Counted from the stretch's first letter, positions 47,723 to 56,942 are shown. The stretch: 64,000 nucleotides of DNA from Alkalibaculum sporogenes (GCF_009362815.1 NZ_WHNX01000007.1:1-64000); one strand, 5' to 3'. The notes: a model not told the origin generated them from the letters alone. Numbers and translations are program-made.

Positions 47723-48396
47723 TTATTTATTACCCCCTTACGGGCAGTACCTCTCATAATAAAAAATTGTTGTATATATGTGAAAATATTTTGTGTTACC
47801 CAATAAATAGCTACTCCCGATGGAAAAGTCCACGCAAAAAAGCCAATCATTAAAGGTGACATTATTTTCATAGTTTTATTCATTTGTTTCGCCTGATCAT
47901 TGCCACCAGATTGTGAAGGCATATTAGTCATATATAGGTAAGTAGTAGCTGCAGCTAAAATAGGTAATATATGCAATGGATCAGGATCTCCTAAACTAGG
48001 CAACCATAAAAAGGATTTTTCTATAGCTGCGTACGCCGCTTCTGATCCGAAAACATATTTAGCTGGTTGTTGTAACACCCTAAATAGTCCTATAATTATA
48101 GGAAATTGAATTAATAAAGGTAGACAACCACCCATAGGATTCACATTATGCTCTTTGTATAACTTCATAGTTTCTTCATTAATTTTTTCTTTATTGTTAG
48201 CAAACTTTTTTTGTATTTTCTGTATTTCTGGCTGCAGTTTCGTCGTTTCTTGTAAAGATTTTGTTTGCTTAATGTTAATCGGTAATAGTAGTAACTTTGA
48301 TATAATCGTAAATACAATTATTGAAACACCGTAATTGTTTACTAGATTAAATATAAAAAGTAACAAACTCCCAAATACTTCGTAAAGTATAGACAT
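47719..48396 (-). CDS. yidC: Membrane protein insertase YidC (SpoIIIJ/OxaA1)
   Basis: Inserts and folds membrane proteins, alone or with SecYEG. About five transmembrane segments with the family core PMGGCLPLLIQFPIIIGLF near residues 87-105 and FPSGVAIYWVTQN near 190. Short form of 225 residues, without an obvious lipobox signal; the conserved positively charged residue of the groove probably corresponds to Lys/Arg near residue 43. jag follows with four-base overlap. Confidence 0.95.
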   Translation of the reverse strand: MSILYEVFGSLLLFIFNLVNNYGVSIIVFTIISKLLLLPINIKQTKSLQETTKLQPEIQKIQKKFANNKEKINEETMKLYKEHNVNPMGGCLPLLIQFPIIIGLFRVLQQPAKYVFGSEAAYAAIEKSFLWLPSLGDPDPLHILPILAAATTYLYMTNMPSQSGGNDQAKQMNKTMKIMSPLMIGFFAWTFPSGVAIYWVTQNIFTYIQQFFIMRGTARKGVINK

Positions 48397-48420
48397 ACTG
48401 TCCCCCCTAAATTATACCTT

Positions 48421-48633
48421 TCATACTAAAGGATCGTATCCCCCAGGATGAAATGGATGACATTTAATTATTCGATTAATAGATATTTTCATTCCTTTTA
48501 ATACACCGTACTTATCAAAGGCTTTATAACAATACTCTGAACAAGTGGGGTAGAATCTACATCGTCCAGGAATCAATGGTGAAATAAACTTACTATATAA
48601 ACTTATACAAAATAATATAATTTTCTTTAACAT
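48421..48633 (-). CDS. yidD: YidD membrane protein insertion efficiency factor
   Basis: Small peripheral membrane protein that helps YidC. Contains the three-cysteine family core RCRFYPTCSEYCYKAF and KCHPFHPGGYDP near residues 24-68. 70 residues, standard length. Lies four bases after rnpA and 24 before yidC. Confidence 0.96.
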   Translation of the reverse strand: MLKKIILFCISLYSKFISPLIPGRCRFYPTCSEYCYKAFDKYGVLKGMKISINRIIKCHPFHPGGYDPLV

Positions 48634-48637
48634 AGAA

Positions 48638-48973
48638 TCACTTTTCTAATAAATTATTTTTTTTCATCAAATGTTTTAATGCACTTTGAACTTCGCAGTA
48701 GGAACTATTTTCTATCCCGACTCTTGCAATGAAAATAATATCATATCCTTTTACAAATTTTTTGTCATTTAATCTGTAGCTCTCCTTGATAAGCCTTTTA
48801 ACACGATGCCTAACAACACTATTTCCATTTTTTTTGCTTACTGTAATTCCTAATCTATTATAATCAAGCCCATTACTTACATAGTAAATAACCAATAATT
48901 TATTACCATAAGATTTTCCGCTTTTGAATATGTTTTGGAATGTCCTGTTATTAAATGAGATAATCTTATCCAT
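48638..48973 (-). CDS. rnpA: Ribonuclease P protein component
   Basis: Basic protein cofactor of the RNase P ribozyme, needed for tRNA 5' maturation. The signature RLGITVSKKNGNSVVRHRVKRLIKESYR (about residues 40-68, quoted here in part as RHRVKRLIKESYR) is intact. 111 residues. It is 55 bases downstream of rpmH, with a hairpin between that may lower its expression relative to L34. Confidence 0.95.
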   Translation of the reverse strand: MDKIISFNNRTFQNIFKSGKSYGNKLLVIYYVSNGLDYNRLGITVSKKNGNSVVRHRVKRLIKESYRLNDKKFVKGYDIIFIARVGIENSSYCEVQSALKHLMKKNNLLEK

Positions 48974-49005
48974 TATTAAATTCGCCTACTTTTTTAAAGA
49001 TTAAC

Positions 49006-49029
49006 AAAAAGGCCACAGTATGCGGCCTT
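49006..49029 (-). terminator. Hairpin between rpmH and rnpA, overlapping the rpmH stop
   Basis: On the minus strand AAGGCC pairs with GGCCTT over a nine-base loop, then TTTGTTAA. The first arm contains two bases of the rpmH TAA stop (49028-49030). It probably attenuates read-through into rnpA. Confidence 0.7.
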
Positions 49030-49162
49030 AAGCTGATAAGCGCTTTCTTCCTTTTCTTCTTCTTTCACTCAAAATATTTCTTCCACTTTTAGTAGCCATT
49101 CTTTTTCTAAAACCGTGAACTCTTGATCTTTTCCTCTTTTTAGGTTGATAAGTCATTTTCAT
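49028..49162 (-). CDS. rpmH: 50S ribosomal protein L34
   Basis: 44-residue basic ribosomal protein; the product begins [18 protein letters not shown] and ends GRKRLSA, matching the L34 pattern in every conserved position ([16 protein letters not shown]). AGGAGGTG lies nine bases before the ATG at 49162. Too short for usual length cut-offs. First gene of the rpmH-rnpA-yidD-yidC-jag series. Its upstream region (49163-49277) must hold a strong promoter; I did not pick a single one. Confidence 0.97.
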   Translation of the reverse strand: MKMTYQPKKRKRSRVHGFRKRMATKSGRNILSERRRKGRKRLSA

Positions 49163-49277
49163 TTTAAAACACCTCCTAATGGAAATACATTTATATTAAA
49201 CATATTTATAGTATTTGCTATTCTTATGTTTCACCCTAGAATTATATATTTAAAGACAAAGCTTGTCAATAACATAA

Positions 49278-51209
49278 TTAGGAATTAGCTCTCATTTCTC
49301 GGTCTAGATTACATAGGTATTCCTGACGCTCCATCTTGATTATAAGTTCTTCTTCTAATAATTCTTTTTTCGCTATAAGAACTTCAAGTTTTACAAAATC
49401 ACTAACATTATTAGTTATTTCTAAGTCAACATGCTCTAGCTCATTTTCAAGCTTTAATAAATCTATATCAATACTATCATACTCTTTTTGTTCGTTATAG
49501 GTAAACTTACGTTTAATTCTTTTTTCTCTATCCGTACTTTCTAATGGGCTAGTTTTTTTATCATTTTTAATATTATTTATGAGTTTATTATTATCTGATA
49601 CTTCATATAGTCCTTGACTCTCTCGGTATTCAAAGTAATTACCTGTATACTGTACTACTTTACCATTACCTTCACAATCTAAAATCTTATTGCAGATTCT
49701 ATCCAAAAAATATCTATCATGAGACACAGCAATAATAGGTCCTGAAAAATCGTCTAAATAATTTTCTAAAACTTTTAAGGTGTCAATATCTAAATCATTT
49801 GTAGGTTCATCAAGGATTAGTACATTAGGCGCCCCCATAAGAATTCTCATTAGGTATAATCTTCTTCTTTCTCCACCAGATAGTTTAGAAATAATTGAAT
49901 ACTGTAATGATGGCGAAAACAAAAACTTTTCCATCATTTTAGCTGCACTAATTTGAGTTCCGTCAGCAGTAGTCACTATGCCTGAGTTTTGTTTAATATA
50001 GTCAATTGCTCTTAATGATATATCCATATCTTCTGAATGCTGATCAAAATATCCTAATTTAACTGTTTCACCTATTGTAATAAAGCCTTTATCTGGAGCT
50101 ATTTTTCCTGTGATTAAATTTATTAACGTACTTTTACCTGCACCATTATCTCCAATAATTCCAATCCTGTCAGTTCTTTGTAACATATATGAATAATCTT
50201 GTATAATTATCTTATCGTCATAAACTTTAGTTACATTACTTATCTCAATTATCTTATTACCTAGACGAGTGTGAGCAGTAGTCATTTCTAAATTAGCCTC
50301 ATCAGTACTTACTTTGGTGTCTCGTAGTTCTTCAAACCTTTGAATTCTTGCCTTTTGCTTTGTAGTTCTCGCTTTTGCACCTTTTCGTATCCAGTCTAAT
50401 TCTTTTTTAAAAAGATTATTCTTCTTGCGTTCTAAAGAAGATTCTATATCTTGTCTCTCTATTTTTTTCTCAATATAGTATGTATAATTTCCCTCATAGC
50501 TATACAAATTACCATTATCTAATTCGATTATTCTATTTACTGCTCTATCTAAAAAGTATCTATCATGTGTAATCATGAGAAGGGAACCTTTTCTACTTTT
50601 TATATGACTTTCTAACCAATCAATCATTTTACTATCTAAATGGTTTGTAGGTTCATCAAGAATTAACAAATCACAAGGTGAGACTAATGCACCAGCTAAG
50701 GCTGTCCTTTTTTTTTGACCACCTGATAATGTATTTATCTTAGCATAAAAATCAGATATACCAAGTTTAGTAAGTATTGTTTTTATTTGACTTTCCATAT
50801 CCCAAGCACATAATGAATTCATTTCATCAGTAAGTTTATAAAATTCATTTTGAACCTTCACATCTTGAGGACTTTCATCCATTTGTAGTAAAACTTTATG
50901 ATACCTATTAATTGTCTTAATTATTGGAGATTCACTTTTGTAAACTTGCTCTAAAACTGTAGCGTCTCCATTAAAATTTGGATTCTGTGGAAGGTATTCT
51001 ATTCTCATACCATTTGTTTTCTTAATTGTTCCTGTTTCACTGATCTCATGACCAGCAATAATCTTTAAAAGTGTAGATTTCCCAATCCCATTTATCCCGA
51101 TTAATCCTACTTTTTCGTCATTAATGCTTAATGACAAATTATTAAATAGAACCTTATCTCCATAACCTTTTGATATGTTCTCAGCTGTTATTATACTAAT
51201 AGTAAACAT
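49278..51209 (-). CDS. ABC-F family ATPase (Uup/YdiF-like)
   Basis: Soluble twin-ATPase protein acting on ribosomes or in stress, without membrane domains. Two nucleotide-binding domains: Walker A GINGIGKSTLLK and GDNGAGKSTLIN; signature LSGGQKKRTALA and LSGGERRRLYLM; Walker B LLILDEPTNHLD and VLILDEPTNDLD. A C-terminal coiled-coil domain (about 560-640) fits the Uup branch. The start is ambiguous: the only strong ribosome site (AAAAGGAG) abuts the ATG at 51209 without spacing but is ideally placed for an ATT nine bases on, where the family usually begins. Upstream ATG (51227) and TTG (51236) have no such site. Confidence 0.9.
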   Translation of the reverse strand: MFTISIITAENISKGYGDKVLFNNLSLSINDEKVGLIGINGIGKSTLLKIIAGHEISETGTIKKTNGMRIEYLPQNPNFNGDATVLEQVYKSESPIIKTINRYHKVLLQMDESPQDVKVQNEFYKLTDEMNSLCAWDMESQIKTILTKLGISDFYAKINTLSGGQKKRTALAGALVSPCDLLILDEPTNHLDSKMIDWLESHIKSRKGSLLMITHDRYFLDRAVNRIIELDNGNLYSYEGNYTYYIEKKIERQDIESSLERKKNNLFKKELDWIRKGAKARTTKQKARIQRFEELRDTKVSTDEANLEMTTAHTRLGNKIIEISNVTKVYDDKIIIQDYSYMLQRTDRIGIIGDNGAGKSTLINLITGKIAPDKGFITIGETVKLGYFDQHSEDMDISLRAIDYIKQNSGIVTTADGTQISAAKMMEKFLFSPSLQYSIISKLSGGERRRLYLMRILMGAPNVLILDEPTNDLDIDTLKVLENYLDDFSGPIIAVSHDRYFLDRICNKILDCEGNGKVVQYTGNYFEYRESQGLYEVSDNNKLINNIKNDKKTSPLESTDREKRIKRKFTYNEQKEYDSIDIDLLKLENELEHVDLEITNNVSDFVKLEVLIAKKELLEEELIIKMERQEYLCNLDREMRANS

Positions 51210-51273
51210 CTCCTTTTGGATGAACATCACTTGCAAATAATAAATGATGTGCTATTATTGGATTTATAACTTT

Positions 51274-53436
51274 TTATGGAAACTTCATTATCCAAGAAAA
51301 ATAATCATTTTCTTCATTTTTCTCATAAGATAGATAAGCTTCAAATCTTTTTCCTTTCTTACTCACAAATTGATTGCCATATACTTTCCCATCTTTTAAT
51401 AGCTTTTTCACTACTTCTTTTGTTGGTCTTACTTTTAACGATGCTAAAAATTTATCTTTTTTCCATATAACGTATTTACATCCAGCTTTCCAGTTACTAC
51501 AACCATATCCTTTTGAGCCCTCTAAGATGTCACCTTTGCATATAGGACATTGTCCCAAAATCTCTATATCTCTATTATTATCTGTTTCAATATTATTAAT
51601 TATATGAAACTTATCTTCTTTAATTGTCGTAATAGCATTTTTAGTAAAATCACATATTTCATCCATAAATTGCTCTTTTTTAATATTGCCTTTTCCTATT
51701 TCCGATAATGTTTTTTCTAATCTACCAGTATATTCTAGGTCAAACAACTCTTTTACTGGAAATTTTTCCACTAGTTTTTTTCCTATATTAGTAGTAATTA
51801 AATTTTTACCTTGTGTTTCAATATACCCTACAGATTTTAATTTTTTAATAGTTTCTGCTCTTGTAGCAGCGGTTCCTATGCTAAAACCATTTAATATTGC
51901 CCTCATAATTTCAATATTATTTTCAATTTCGTCTTCTTTGTACTTCTTACCACATGTTTCCATAATACGTAGCAATGTTTTTTCTGTATGCCTTTTTGGA
52001 GGCAATGTTTTTTTAGAATCCACTTTAGAATTTATTGTTGTTACTTCATCACTGATATCTAGAGTAGGTAAGTTTTTATCTTTAGATTGTATATTTTCTA
52101 CTTTTTTCCATCCTTTTACTAATTGTATACGCCCTTTTGAAATGAAATTTCCTGTAGAAATTTCCACATCTACTCTCGTAGTAATAGTTGCTTCCTCGTG
52201 TTGTGCTACAGGCATAAACTGCATAATAAATCGGTTTTTAATAGCCTCGTATACTGTTTTTTCATTATCATTTAAACTCTTGGGAATTAAATATGTAGGT
52301 ATAATTGCACTATGACTTTCTACTTTGCTATTATCAAAAACCCTTTTTGAGTTAATAAATAAAATTTCATTTTCATAAGGTAATCCTTTTTTTAAAATAT
52401 TTAATACTTTCTCTGCCTTACCAGTTAGAGATTCTTCTAATGCTATACTAGAAGTTCTCGGATATGTGATATACTTCTTTTCATACAAACTTTGGGCTAC
52501 TTTCAATACCTGATCCGAAGTCCAACCTTTATACTTGCTACTTATATGACCTTGTAAGTTTGAGAGGTTAAATAAATTTGGTGGATATTCCTTTTTTTGT
52601 TCTACTTGCTTATCTATTATCTTTCCAATAGTGCCTTGTATTGCTTCTGAAACAAGTTTGACATGTGCTTCTTCTGGAAATTTTTCGTTGTTTTCCAATG
52701 TATAAATGCCTTCGTATTCTTCTCCTTGTTTTGTCTTAAATACTGCAATGAGCTTATAAAATGCTTCTGGTACAAAATTCTCTATTTCCTTATCTCTATC
52801 GTATATTATTTTTAAAGTAGGTAATAATACTCTCCCAATATTTAATGGTGCACTAGATCCTCTTTGATATTTAAGTGTTGCAACAGATGTGAGATTAATA
52901 CCTATAATCCAATCAGCCCACTGCCTACTTATTCCTGCATCACGTAGAGGCCTCATTTTTACATTTGATATCAAATTTTTTAGCCCATTCTCTACCTCTG
53001 TAGGTGTCCACTCATTTAAAAGTAATCTATCAACATCTTTATCTACTTTAAGATAATCTAAAATAATATCACCAATGATTTGCCCTTCACGATCATAGTC
53101 ACAAGCAGATATAACTCCTGATACATCTTCTCTATTAATCAATGATTTAATAATTTCAATCTGTCTTAAAGCACCTTCATCAGTTTGAGACCTATCTTGA
53201 CTATTTGATTTAACTTTGTACTCAAATTCTATAGGAATAAAAGGATAGTTTTCTAATCTCCAACTAGACATTTTTGAATCGTATTCTTTAGCATCTAATA
53301 GTTCTAACAAATGACCAAAAGCCCAAGTAACAATATAATGAGATCCTTCATAGAAACCATTATTTTTCTTATTTGATTTTACAGCTTCTGCAATATTTTT
53401 AGCTACAGAAGGTTTTTCAGCAATAATCACTTTCAT
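51274..53436 (-). CDS. topB: DNA topoisomerase III (type IA) TopB
   Basis: Type IA topoisomerase that decatenates and resolves recombination intermediates. TOPRIM start KVIIAEKPSVAKNIAEAV at 2-19, DYDREGQIIG metal site near 112, and the active-site Tyr in YITYPRTSS near 317. A single C-terminal cysteine cluster (CPICKGDILEG..CSNW..C, about 645-672) is present. 720 residues. Distinct from topA at 30.2 kb, so two type IA enzymes are encoded. AAGGGG precedes the ATG. Confidence 0.95.
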   Translation of the reverse strand: MKVIIAEKPSVAKNIAEAVKSNKKNNGFYEGSHYIVTWAFGHLLELLDAKEYDSKMSSWRLENYPFIPIEFEYKVKSNSQDRSQTDEGALRQIEIIKSLINREDVSGVISACDYDREGQIIGDIILDYLKVDKDVDRLLLNEWTPTEVENGLKNLISNVKMRPLRDAGISRQWADWIIGINLTSVATLKYQRGSSAPLNIGRVLLPTLKIIYDRDKEIENFVPEAFYKLIAVFKTKQGEEYEGIYTLENNEKFPEEAHVKLVSEAIQGTIGKIIDKQVEQKKEYPPNLFNLSNLQGHISSKYKGWTSDQVLKVAQSLYEKKYITYPRTSSIALEESLTGKAEKVLNILKKGLPYENEILFINSKRVFDNSKVESHSAIIPTYLIPKSLNDNEKTVYEAIKNRFIMQFMPVAQHEEATITTRVDVEISTGNFISKGRIQLVKGWKKVENIQSKDKNLPTLDISDEVTTINSKVDSKKTLPPKRHTEKTLLRIMETCGKKYKEDEIENNIEIMRAILNGFSIGTAATRAETIKKLKSVGYIETQGKNLITTNIGKKLVEKFPVKELFDLEYTGRLEKTLSEIGKGNIKKEQFMDEICDFTKNAITTIKEDKFHIINNIETDNNRDIEILGQCPICKGDILEGSKGYGCSNWKAGCKYVIWKKDKFLASLKVRPTKEVVKKLLKDGKVYGNQFVSKKGKRFEAYLSYEKNEENDYFSWIMKFP

Positions 53437-53720
53437 ATTTAAACCCCTTAAATCTTCAAAAACACTCTTATATCTTGATAATAGTTTTATTTGAAATAAT
53501 ATAACTTATCTATAATAAGTATCTTTAAACTATAATAATAGATAATCACTCATATCATTATATCACTAAATAAAACAAATCTAAAAATTTGACAATTATT
53601 AATAACTTTCTACTAGTAATATCATAAGATACCTACAAAAAAATAGTCATTTTTTATCTTACTATCTATTGTAATAAAAAAATAATAACTGAATAGTATT
53701 ATTTAAGAGGTGATGATTGA

Positions 53721-53933
53721 ATGTCGTTAAGTAAGAAATCAAAACTAAGAACAGTTCTAAACAATCCAGAAGGGAAATTAATATTAGAAAATTATTTTTC
53801 TGAAGCTTTAAAGAGCCCTTTATTAAAGATGGCTTTAGGATATACTATTGAGGAGTTAGCTCAAAAGGCAGGAAAAAAAAATGTTCCTGATGCCCTTTTA
53901 GAACAAATAGATATAGAATTAAGAAAAATATAG
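53721..53933 (+). CDS. Small helical protein, unknown function
   Basis: A 70-residue, soluble, helix-rich product with a charged N-terminus, LNNPEGKLILENYF (about residues 13-26), SPLLKMALGYTIEELAQKAG (32-51) and a lysine-rich end. I do not recognise a named family; the NPxxK..LE.Y and SPLLKMA pattern is reminiscent of short C-terminal modules of some clostridial enzymes, but this is only an impression. Ribosome site AGAGGTGATG. It is head-on to replication and stands alone. The upstream gap 53437-53720 holds no other gene. Confidence 0.65.
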   Translation: MSLSKKSKLRTVLNNPEGKLILENYFSEALKSPLLKMALGYTIEELAQKAGKKNVPDALLEQIDIELRKI

Positions 53934-53943
53934 TTATACATCG

Positions 53944-54032
53944 TCAGCACTTACCTCCCTTAAGAAGCGAGAAGTAATAACCTCATCCAATATATAAACC
54001 ATAGACTATATTAGATATCTAATATAGTCTAT
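53944..54032. repeat. R3-like fragment followed by a 32-bp perfect palindrome
   Basis: 53944-53985 resembles the R3 fragment at 38.65 kb. The palindrome at 54001-54032 is perfect over 16-base arms with no loop and is AT-rich. It could end transcription of the 70-residue gene, though no T-run follows, or be an operator for the liaF-like gene 110 bases downstream. Confidence 0.5.
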
Positions 54033-54143
54033 TAATAAATCATCCAAAAATAAACCTAAGAGTAATTATAATACACAATACCCTTTACACAAACATGTTA
54101 CAAATTGTATAATTCTAGTAGGTTATTTAAGGAGGTTTCTATA

Positions 54144-54863
54144 ATGTCTCGTTCAAAAGGAAATTGGATTTTCGGATTATTAATCATTTTTTTAGGTGTA
54201 CTTTTGTTTTTTAACAATTTAGGGTTTACAGATATTGATTTAAGTAATTTATTTTCTACATACTGGCCAGTAGTATTTATTTTATTAGGTATAAATTTTC
54301 TGTTGAATAGAGGAAGTACTGGTGAAACAATCTCTGGATTAGTTTTTATTTTAATAGGAGCATTGTTGCTAGGCAATCGTACTGGGTTATTAAATATTGA
54401 TTATCTAAGATTTGTAAATTTATTTTGGCCTATTATTATTATTATTATAGGTTTCACATTTATTTTTGGTCATAAAGGAAATGGAAAAACAAATTTTGCT
54501 ATAATGGGTGCTATTGAAAGAAAAACACAACCATGGATTTTAAAAAGCAGCTCTTTTATTGCCTTTTGGGGTGGTATAGATTTAGATTTAACATTAGCAG
54601 AAATCCCTAATGGAGAAACCATTGTTGACCTTTCTGCTATTATGGGTGGTATAGATATTATTGTTCCTGATGATATATCTATTGAATGTCATGGAACTGC
54701 TATTTTAGGAGGAGTAGAGTTGCTTGACAAATCAACTGGTGGTATATTTGCAAGCACCTCCTCTTCACAAAATGATACTAAAGATTCAAATAAAGTAGTT
54801 AAATTTTACTGTAGAGCTATTATGGGTGGAATAGAGATTAAACAAAAGAAACGAATATCATGA
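54144..54863 (+). CDS. LiaF/DUF5668-type membrane protein
   Basis: Four N-terminal hydrophobic segments (about 6-24, 35-50, 57-75 and 88-107) with the LiaF/DUF5668 features GLLIIFLGVLLFFNNLG and YWPVVFILLGINFL, and a soluble beta-helical C-terminal domain with repeated AIMGGI motifs (about 160-235), as in cell-wall-active-antibiotic response proteins. In LiaRS systems LiaF represses the sensor kinase, but no liaRS is in this window, so the role is open. Start is the ATG at 54144, with AAGGAGG upstream; the longer frame from 54105 lacks a site. 239 residues, head-on to replication. Confidence 0.82.
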   Translation: MSRSKGNWIFGLLIIFLGVLLFFNNLGFTDIDLSNLFSTYWPVVFILLGINFLLNRGSTGETISGLVFILIGALLLGNRTGLLNIDYLRFVNLFWPIIIIIIGFTFIFGHKGNGKTNFAIMGAIERKTQPWILKSSSFIAFWGGIDLDLTLAEIPNGETIVDLSAIMGGIDIIVPDDISIECHGTAILGGVELLDKSTGGIFASTSSSQNDTKDSNKVVKFYCRAIMGGIEIKQKKRIS

Positions 54864-54879
54864 TATTCGTTTCTTTTTT
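54844..54879 (+). terminator. liaF-like gene terminator with the stop codon at its centre
   Basis: A perfect inverted repeat whose 17-base arms meet at the TGA stop (54861-54863); the 3' arm runs into TTTCTTTTTTA. The last codons are therefore one arm of the terminator. Confidence 0.88.
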
Positions 54880-54924
54880 ATGGCAAGTATATTAATACAA
54901 TTGTATTTCTTAGGAATTCTCTAG

Positions 54925-55140
54925 TTATAAATCTATAGCAAATCTTTCTACCAAAAGACCATTTACTTCTACCTTTTCATTCCACATATTCAAGGGCCTT
55001 ACCCATATCCCTCTTTCTCCATATAATGCTTGGTATACAACTAATTCTTCCATAGTCTCAGAATGACGTGCTATATATAAGACTTGATATTTACCACCTT
55101 TAAAATGTTTATATATTAAATTTGCTTTAACTTGATTCAT
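54925..55140 (-). CDS. DUF1653 family protein
   Basis: A 71-residue DUF1653 domain: YKHFKGGKYQVLYIARHSETMEELVVYQALYG (about 10-42, shortened as YKHFKGGKYQVLYIA...VVYQALYG) and the aromatic GIWVRPLNMWNEKV motif near 44. The function is unknown; the fold is related to small RNA/ligand-binding domains by annotation elsewhere. Minus strand, 53 bases downstream of the TPM-domain gene, so possibly the third gene of the lemA unit. Confidence 0.85.
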   Translation of the reverse strand: MNQVKANLIYKHFKGGKYQVLYIARHSETMEELVVYQALYGERGIWVRPLNMWNEKVEVNGLLVERFAIDL

Positions 55141-55193
55141 ATCATCACCATATTCTTATAGTCAAATTAATATTTTAATAATAGTATATATTC

Positions 55194-55955
55194 TTAAAAT
55201 CCTCTAGAGCTTCCACCACCGCCAGAGCTTCCTCCCCCACCGGATCTGCCTCCACCTCTGCCTCCTCCTGATCCTCTACTTAACATCCTTATTATACTAA
55301 AGGTGATAAGACCACCTGTAAACTTAAAATCTAAAATAATAAGAGGAATCATTATGGCAATACCTATGAATATAAAAATTGGTGGAATACTTTCTTCTTC
55401 ATTTGATTCTTCAGTATTTTCTATTAAATTTTTATCGCCAACTAAGTATTCATCATATCCATATTCGTTGTAAATCTCATTGACAATTACATTAAATCCT
55501 TCTAATACACCTCTACTATAATCCCCAACTTGATAATGAGGAAGAATATACTGGTCTTGGATTCTCCCTGTCTTACCATCTGGCAATGCTCCTTCTAGCC
55601 CATATCCTACTTCTATACGGGATCTACCTCCTCCTAAATCAAGAATTAGTAAAACACCATTATCTTCTATCCTATCTCCAATTCCCCATTTTCTGAATAA
55701 ATCTGTAGCAAATTCTTCTATAGAGTTATCACCAATGTCATCGATTGTTACGATTACTACTTGTGCTTTAGTTTTATCCTCTAACTCAGTAGCAATATTT
55801 ATTATATATTGCTCAGTCTGATCATCAATTACATTTGCATAATCGTTAACATAAAAAACAGAAGTATGTGATGGGATATTACTTGCGTGAGCTAATTGAA
55901 AAAATATTATTAGTATAAAAAAGGCTATAGAAAGTGCCTTTAATATTCTTCTCAT
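55194..55955 (-). CDS. TPM-domain membrane protein (YgcG-like)
   Basis: N-terminal signal anchor (about 5-25), then an extracytoplasmic TPM/Psb32 domain (about 35-160) with VYVNDYANVID-type start and VEVGYGLEGALPDGKTGRI, a second transmembrane segment (about 190-215), and a low-complexity Gly/Ser/Arg tail. 253 residues from the ATG at 55955, which lies just past the lemA stop. Paired with LemA here as in many bacteria; role unknown, with envelope-related proposals. Confidence 0.85.
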   Translation of the reverse strand: MRRILKALSIAFFILIIFFQLAHASNIPSHTSVFYVNDYANVIDDQTEQYIINIATELEDKTKAQVVIVTIDDIGDNSIEEFATDLFRKWGIGDRIEDNGVLLILDLGGGRSRIEVGYGLEGALPDGKTGRIQDQYILPHYQVGDYSRGVLEGFNVIVNEIYNEYGYDEYLVGDKNLIENTEESNEEESIPPIFIFIGIAIMIPLIILDFKFTGGLITFSIIRMLSRGSGGGRGGGRSGGGGSSGGGGSSRGF

Positions 55956-55956
55956 A

Positions 55957-56532
55957 TTATTCACCAAATAAATCTCCTATATTAGGATTATCGCTAGCGC
56001 CTTCCTCCGCCTCAAAATACACTACACTTTCAAATCCTAATGATGTCGCAAAAATATTAGTTGGAAATCTTCTTATAGATGCATTATATTTTTTTGCAGA
56101 ATTATTATAGGTTCTTCTAGCTGTAGCTATTCTATTCTCCGTTCCTGCTAATTCATCTTGCAAATTTATAAAATTTTCATTAGCCTTTAGGTCTGGATAA
56201 TTTTCTGAAATAGCTAATAATCGCGATAATGCACCAGTCATAGCAGCATCTCCTTCTGCTTGTTCAGCAACAGTATTTGCTCCCATTAATCTACTTCTAG
56301 CTTCAGCAATATCAGTAAATATCTGTTCCTCATGTTGTGCATACCTTTGTACAGTTTCAACTAAATTAGGAATTAAATCATTTCTTCTTTGCAATTGTAC
56401 TGATATTTCACTAAGAGATGCATCTACCTCTTCACTGCGATTAATCAACGAATTATAGCCACCTACCCCACTCATTATTATTAGTAGTACTATTACTACA
56501 ATACCTATTAGTACTTTCATAGAATTTTTCAT
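55957..56532 (-). CDS. lemA: LemA family protein
   Basis: One N-terminal membrane segment (about 6-24), then a helical bundle with the LemA features GYNSLINRSEEVDASLSEI (about 25-43) and IPNLVETVQRYAQHEEQIF near 55-73. C-terminal PTNIFATSLGF and a Glu-rich end are typical. Function is uncertain. 191 residues. First gene of lemA-TPM, AGGAGG upstream, transcribed away from oriC. Confidence 0.93.
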   Translation of the reverse strand: MKNSMKVLIGIVVIVLLIIMSGVGGYNSLINRSEEVDASLSEISVQLQRRNDLIPNLVETVQRYAQHEEQIFTDIAEARSRLMGANTVAEQAEGDAAMTGALSRLLAISENYPDLKANENFINLQDELAGTENRIATARRTYNNSAKKYNASIRRFPTNIFATSLGFESVVYFEAEEGASDNPNIGDLFGE

Positions 56533-56633
56533 AAATATGCCTCCTCAAACTTTTTAGCTTTTTTATCGATTTTCTTTATAACTTATTTATTATTATATGT
56601 TAAATTTCTCAAAAATAAAAGACTCCTTTCATT

Positions 56634-56905
56634 TGTGGATAAGTTTTAAAAAATAAAAACTAATAAAAAATTTTAGTTATTAACATTGTTATTGATTCGA
56701 TGAATTTTTTTTGGTATCATATAAACAGATGTTGATAACTATTAGTAACATATCCACAATATATTGATAACTTGTGGATATGTTTTAGTGTTTTTAGATA
56801 AATATAAATATTCTTATTTGTTTTCCTCAGTAATGATGTTGATAACATTTTATCAATAGATGTTTATAATTTTTTTATAATTGTATATTTTTTTATTTAT
56901 CCACA
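56634..56905. promoter_or_regulatory. oriC, part upstream of dnaA: DnaA boxes
   Basis: Four TTATCCACA-type boxes: 56634-56642 (minus-strand orientation, perfect), 56750-56758 (one mismatch), 56773-56781 (minus, one mismatch) and 56897-56905 (perfect). Between and after them runs an AT-rich stretch with several GTTGATAA repeats. Together with the boxes between dnaA and dnaN it forms the split origin known in Firmicutes. The gap 56533-56942 holds no gene. Confidence 0.85.
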
Positions 56906-56942
56906 TAAGTATCAACACCATATAGCTTCAGGAGGAAGAATA

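Noticed and set aside
51686-52315. 209-codon plus-strand frame opposite topB
   Set aside because: Antisense shadow of conserved topoisomerase III sequence.
54098-54376. 92-codon minus-strand frame opposite the liaF-like gene
   Set aside because: The plus-strand gene has a ribosome site, membrane segments and family motifs; the antisense frame has none.
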